Made by a program: the position numbers and the translations under genes. This document shows positions 7,355 through 8,849 of a DNA stretch of 8,849 bases, piece after piece. Origin of the DNA: Candidatus Zhuqueibacterota bacterium 4484_87 (GTDB lineage Bacteria; Zhuqueibacterota; Zhuqueibacteria; Thermofontimicrobiales; Thermofontimicrobiaceae); the NCBI GenBank assembly GCA_002085355.1, contig NATN01000081.1, positions 1-8,849 of the forward strand, in the 5' to 3' direction. The notes below the pieces were generated by a model, which saw nothing but the letters and a program-made list of their open reading frames with translations, ran no database searches and was not told where the DNA came from. Position 1 is the stretch's first letter, and each line of letters begins with the position of its first letter.

Positions 7355-8571
7355 TTCTTTTTCTCCGCTTTTGCTGAAAATTTTTCAAATCGATCAATGT
7401 AAAATTTTAAAAGAAATGGCGTGACAAAAACGGTGACGGCAACCATTGCCACGATGGAAGCGAACATTTTGTTATCAATTAATCCTGCATCAAGCGCTAC
7501 GGCAACGACCACCAACTCCACACCGGTGCGCGGCACAAGCCCGCTGCCGACGACCCATGATTTTCGGGAAGAAAATCCGATCAGCAAACCGCCAAGGTAG
7601 CCGCCAAAAAATTTCACACCAATTGCTGCAAATATGATGACCATAGCCAATAATCCGCCTTCGATAAGTGCACCGAAATTTACCCGTGCGCCTAATATGG
7701 CAAAAAACAAGGGAATGAAAAATCCGTAAGAGAACCCGTAAATTTTATATTCAATGTCTTTCGTTTTAAATTCTGCCTCTAACGCCAAAATAATTCCGGC
7801 AACGAAAGAACCGATGATCATGTGCAAACCCAATTTTTGCGCTGCGTAAGAGAAAAAGAGCACAATTGCCATCATAACGCCGAATTTCGCCTCATCAATG
7901 AGAAACCGTCGCAGCAATTGTGTTATCGGCCCCAACAGCAGCAAGTAAAAAAGTACTGCTCCGACAAAAAAAGCGAAAAATTTGCCGATGAGAATGAGTG
8001 CGCTTCCGATGGAAAATGAAGTGTCTGGATGAATGAATAAAATTAGGAAAGATAGCATGAGCAGGCTGCGCAATGCATCGATGATAGCTTCTCCAAGAAT
8101 GAGCATGCCGTAGTCGGTGTGTAACTTCCCCAGGTCCATCAGTGTACGCGCGCTGACGCCAATGGCAGTAAGCGACAGGGCAAGTCCGATGAATAAGCTG
8201 GCTAAAATTGAATATCCCCAGGACACGCCAATAATGAAACCAACGATGAATGAAAGAAGCACGTTGGGGATGGAAGCGATGATAGAATTGTGCGCGATTT
8301 TTTTTAATTGAAAAATATCAATTTCACTGTAACCAATGACGAAAAAGAAAAAGGCAGCACCGATTTCGTAGAATGAGGTAAAAGTATTACCGGTGAACAG
8401 TGATGGTTCAAAAAGGAACTTACCTAATAAATAAGGTCCAAAAATTATCCCTGCCAAAAGCTCCCCTAAAAGCGCTGGCTGTTTAAGCCGAAGCATGAGT
8501 TCGCCGAGAAGCTTGGCAAAGAATAAAAACAATGTCAGTGCTAAAAAAATATCTTCAATGAATGAGTCCAT
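7351..8571 (-). CDS. CPA2-type cation/proton antiporter (Kef/NapA-like)
   Basis: This 406-residue inner-membrane protein has about 12-13 hydrophobic segments. It belongs to the monovalent cation:proton antiporter-2 superfamily. Signs are the N-terminal KQPALLGELLAGIIFGP (30-46), the helix-4-like segment LSLTAIGVSARTL (132-144), a Lys within AIGVKFFGGYLGG (K320) matching the helix-10 Lys of NapA-type proteins, and GLVPRTGVELVVVA (344-357) matching the usual 'PRGE' helix. The helix that normally carries the DD or QD ion site reads LGEAIIDALRSLLML (159-173): D165 is present but the next position is A166. The protein stops after the membrane domain with a Lys-rich tail and lacks a TrkA-N domain, so gating, if any, would come from another protein. 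A CBS-domain gene ends 13 bases upstream. The start is supported by GGAG five bases before the ATG. The transported ion is uncertain. Confidence 0.9.
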   Translation of the reverse strand: MDSFIEDIFLALTLFLFFAKLLGELMLRLKQPALLGELLAGIIFGPYLLGKFLFEPSLFTGNTFTSFYEIGAAFFFFVIGYSEIDIFQLKKIAHNSIIASIPNVLLSFIVGFIIGVSWGYSILASLFIGLALSLTAIGVSARTLMDLGKLHTDYGMLILGEAIIDALRSLLMLSFLILFIHPDTSFSIGSALILIGKFFAFFVGAVLFYLLLLGPITQLLRRFLIDEAKFGVMMAIVLFFSYAAQKLGLHMIIGSFVAGIILALEAEFKTKDIEYKIYGFSYGFFIPLFFAILGARVNFGALIEGGLLAMVIIFAAIGVKFFGGYLGGLLIGFSSRKSWVVGSGLVPRTGVELVVVAVALDAGLIDNKMFASIVAMVAVTVFVTPFLLKFYIDRFEKFSAKAEKKK

Positions 8572-8576
8572 ACCGT

Positions 8577-8580
8577 CTCC
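8577..8580 (-). promoter_or_regulatory. Ribosome binding site of the antiporter gene
   Basis: GGAG on the minus strand, five bases before the ATG at 8571 and inside the 13-base gap after the CBS gene. It supports the assigned start. Confidence 0.6.
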
Positions 8581-8584
8581 GTAT

Positions 8585-8849
8585 TTAGCAACAAATCGCT
8601 TCGTAAAGCAGCGGCATCATATCAGTTAAAGTGACAATTCCCACAAAAAGTCTTTTTTCTCTGCGCCAGAAATCTCGTTTTCGATTCACGACCGGGATTG
8701 TGAACAGATTGTATTCCAGCATCATTTGCGCGACGCGGGAAATTTTTGTATTCGGTGTGACAGAGAGCGGCTCGGTTTCCATAAATCCGCTCACAGGTCT
8801 GTTGACGTCCATCAGGGAAACCAATTGGAATAATTTGCGTGTGTCTGCT
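8585..8849 (-). CDS. CBS-domain protein, C-terminal end (partial)
   Basis: The last 87 residues of a gene that enters from the right edge. The TTG at 8824 is an internal Leu codon, since the frame stays open to the edge ('DTRKLFQLVSLMDVNRP'). The visible part contains one CBS module: SGFMETEPLSVTPNTKISRVAQ, then MLEYNLFTIPVVNRKRDF and LFVGIVTLTDMMPLLYEAI, the usual beta-alpha-beta-beta-alpha order. CBS modules normally come in pairs and bind adenine nucleotides such as AMP, ATP or c-di-AMP; the first module is presumably outside the window. A basic insert (NRKRDFWRREKR) sits between the two beta strands and lengthens the loop. Because it stops 13 bases before the antiporter, it may act as its regulator, but the full domain layout cannot be seen and a free-standing CBS protein or a CBS-fused enzyme are both possible. 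Confidence 0.8.
   Translation of the reverse strand, partial: ADTRKLFQLVSLMDVNRPVSGFMETEPLSVTPNTKISRVAQMMLEYNLFTIPVVNRKRDFWRREKRLFVGIVTLTDMMPLLYEAICC

Larger units (their letters stand above)
3002..8849 (-). other. Five-gene operon (CBS protein, antiporter, aminotransferase, hydrolase, phosphoesterase)
   Basis: All five minus-strand genes are closely packed: gaps of 13 bases, a 4-base ATGA overlap, 38 bases and 13 bases. No terminator hairpin or convincing internal promoter is visible between them, and the hairpin at 2920-2954 can end the transcript. The promoter must lie beyond the right edge, so more genes may belong to the unit. Co-transcription is inferred from spacing. Confidence 0.75.

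Noticed and set aside
1..8849. CRISPR array, insertion sequence, tRNA or defence system
   Set aside because: No spaced direct repeats, transposase-like frames, terminal inverted repeats or tRNA-like sequence were seen; coding sequence fills nearly the whole window.

Overview
The window looks like a piece of a diderm bacterial chromosome with moderate GC content and AT-rich gaps between genes. It carries a LolD-type ATPase (lipoprotein export to an outer membrane), a long predicted lipoprotein, and a ClpC-type Clp ATPase. This mix, with the LolD wording, suggests the Fibrobacterota-Chlorobiota-Bacteroidota (FCB) side of the tree or an uncultured relative such as the Calditrichota/KSB1 lineages. 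That placement is inference; there is no rRNA or other marker to settle it.

Left part, plus strand (1-2960): the last 85 codons of a LolD-like ABC transporter ATPase run in from the left edge. A 161-base AT-rich gap follows, with a plausible sigma-70-type promoter and a strong ribosome binding site. Then comes a complete 823-residue ClpC ATPase gene. It ends in a clear hairpin terminator that can also serve the opposing operon.

Right part, minus strand (8849 down to 3002): five genes lie head to tail with gaps of 13, -4, 38 and 13 bases and look like one transcription unit whose promoter is beyond the right edge. In order of transcription they are the C-terminal end of a CBS-domain protein, a CPA2-type cation/proton antiporter, a class V aminotransferase of the alanine/serine-glyoxylate type, an isochorismatase-like cysteine hydrolase, and a large PhoD-like metallophosphoesterase lipoprotein. 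The antiporter stop and aminotransferase start overlap as ATGA, and the other three start sites have a recognisable ribosome binding site in the gap.

The products fall into two apparent themes: ion transport with a possible nucleotide sensor (CBS protein and antiporter), and small-molecule nitrogen or phosphorus metabolism (aminotransferase, hydrolase, surface phosphoesterase). Why they share an operon is not obvious. The points most worth a second look are the antiporter, whose usual paired-Asp ion site reads Asp-Ala, and the phosphoesterase, which has a sandwich-like N-terminal region and lacks an obvious PhoD metal-binding Cys. No mobile element, CRISPR array, RNA gene or defence system was seen, and most of the window is ordinary chromosomal housekeeping sequence.
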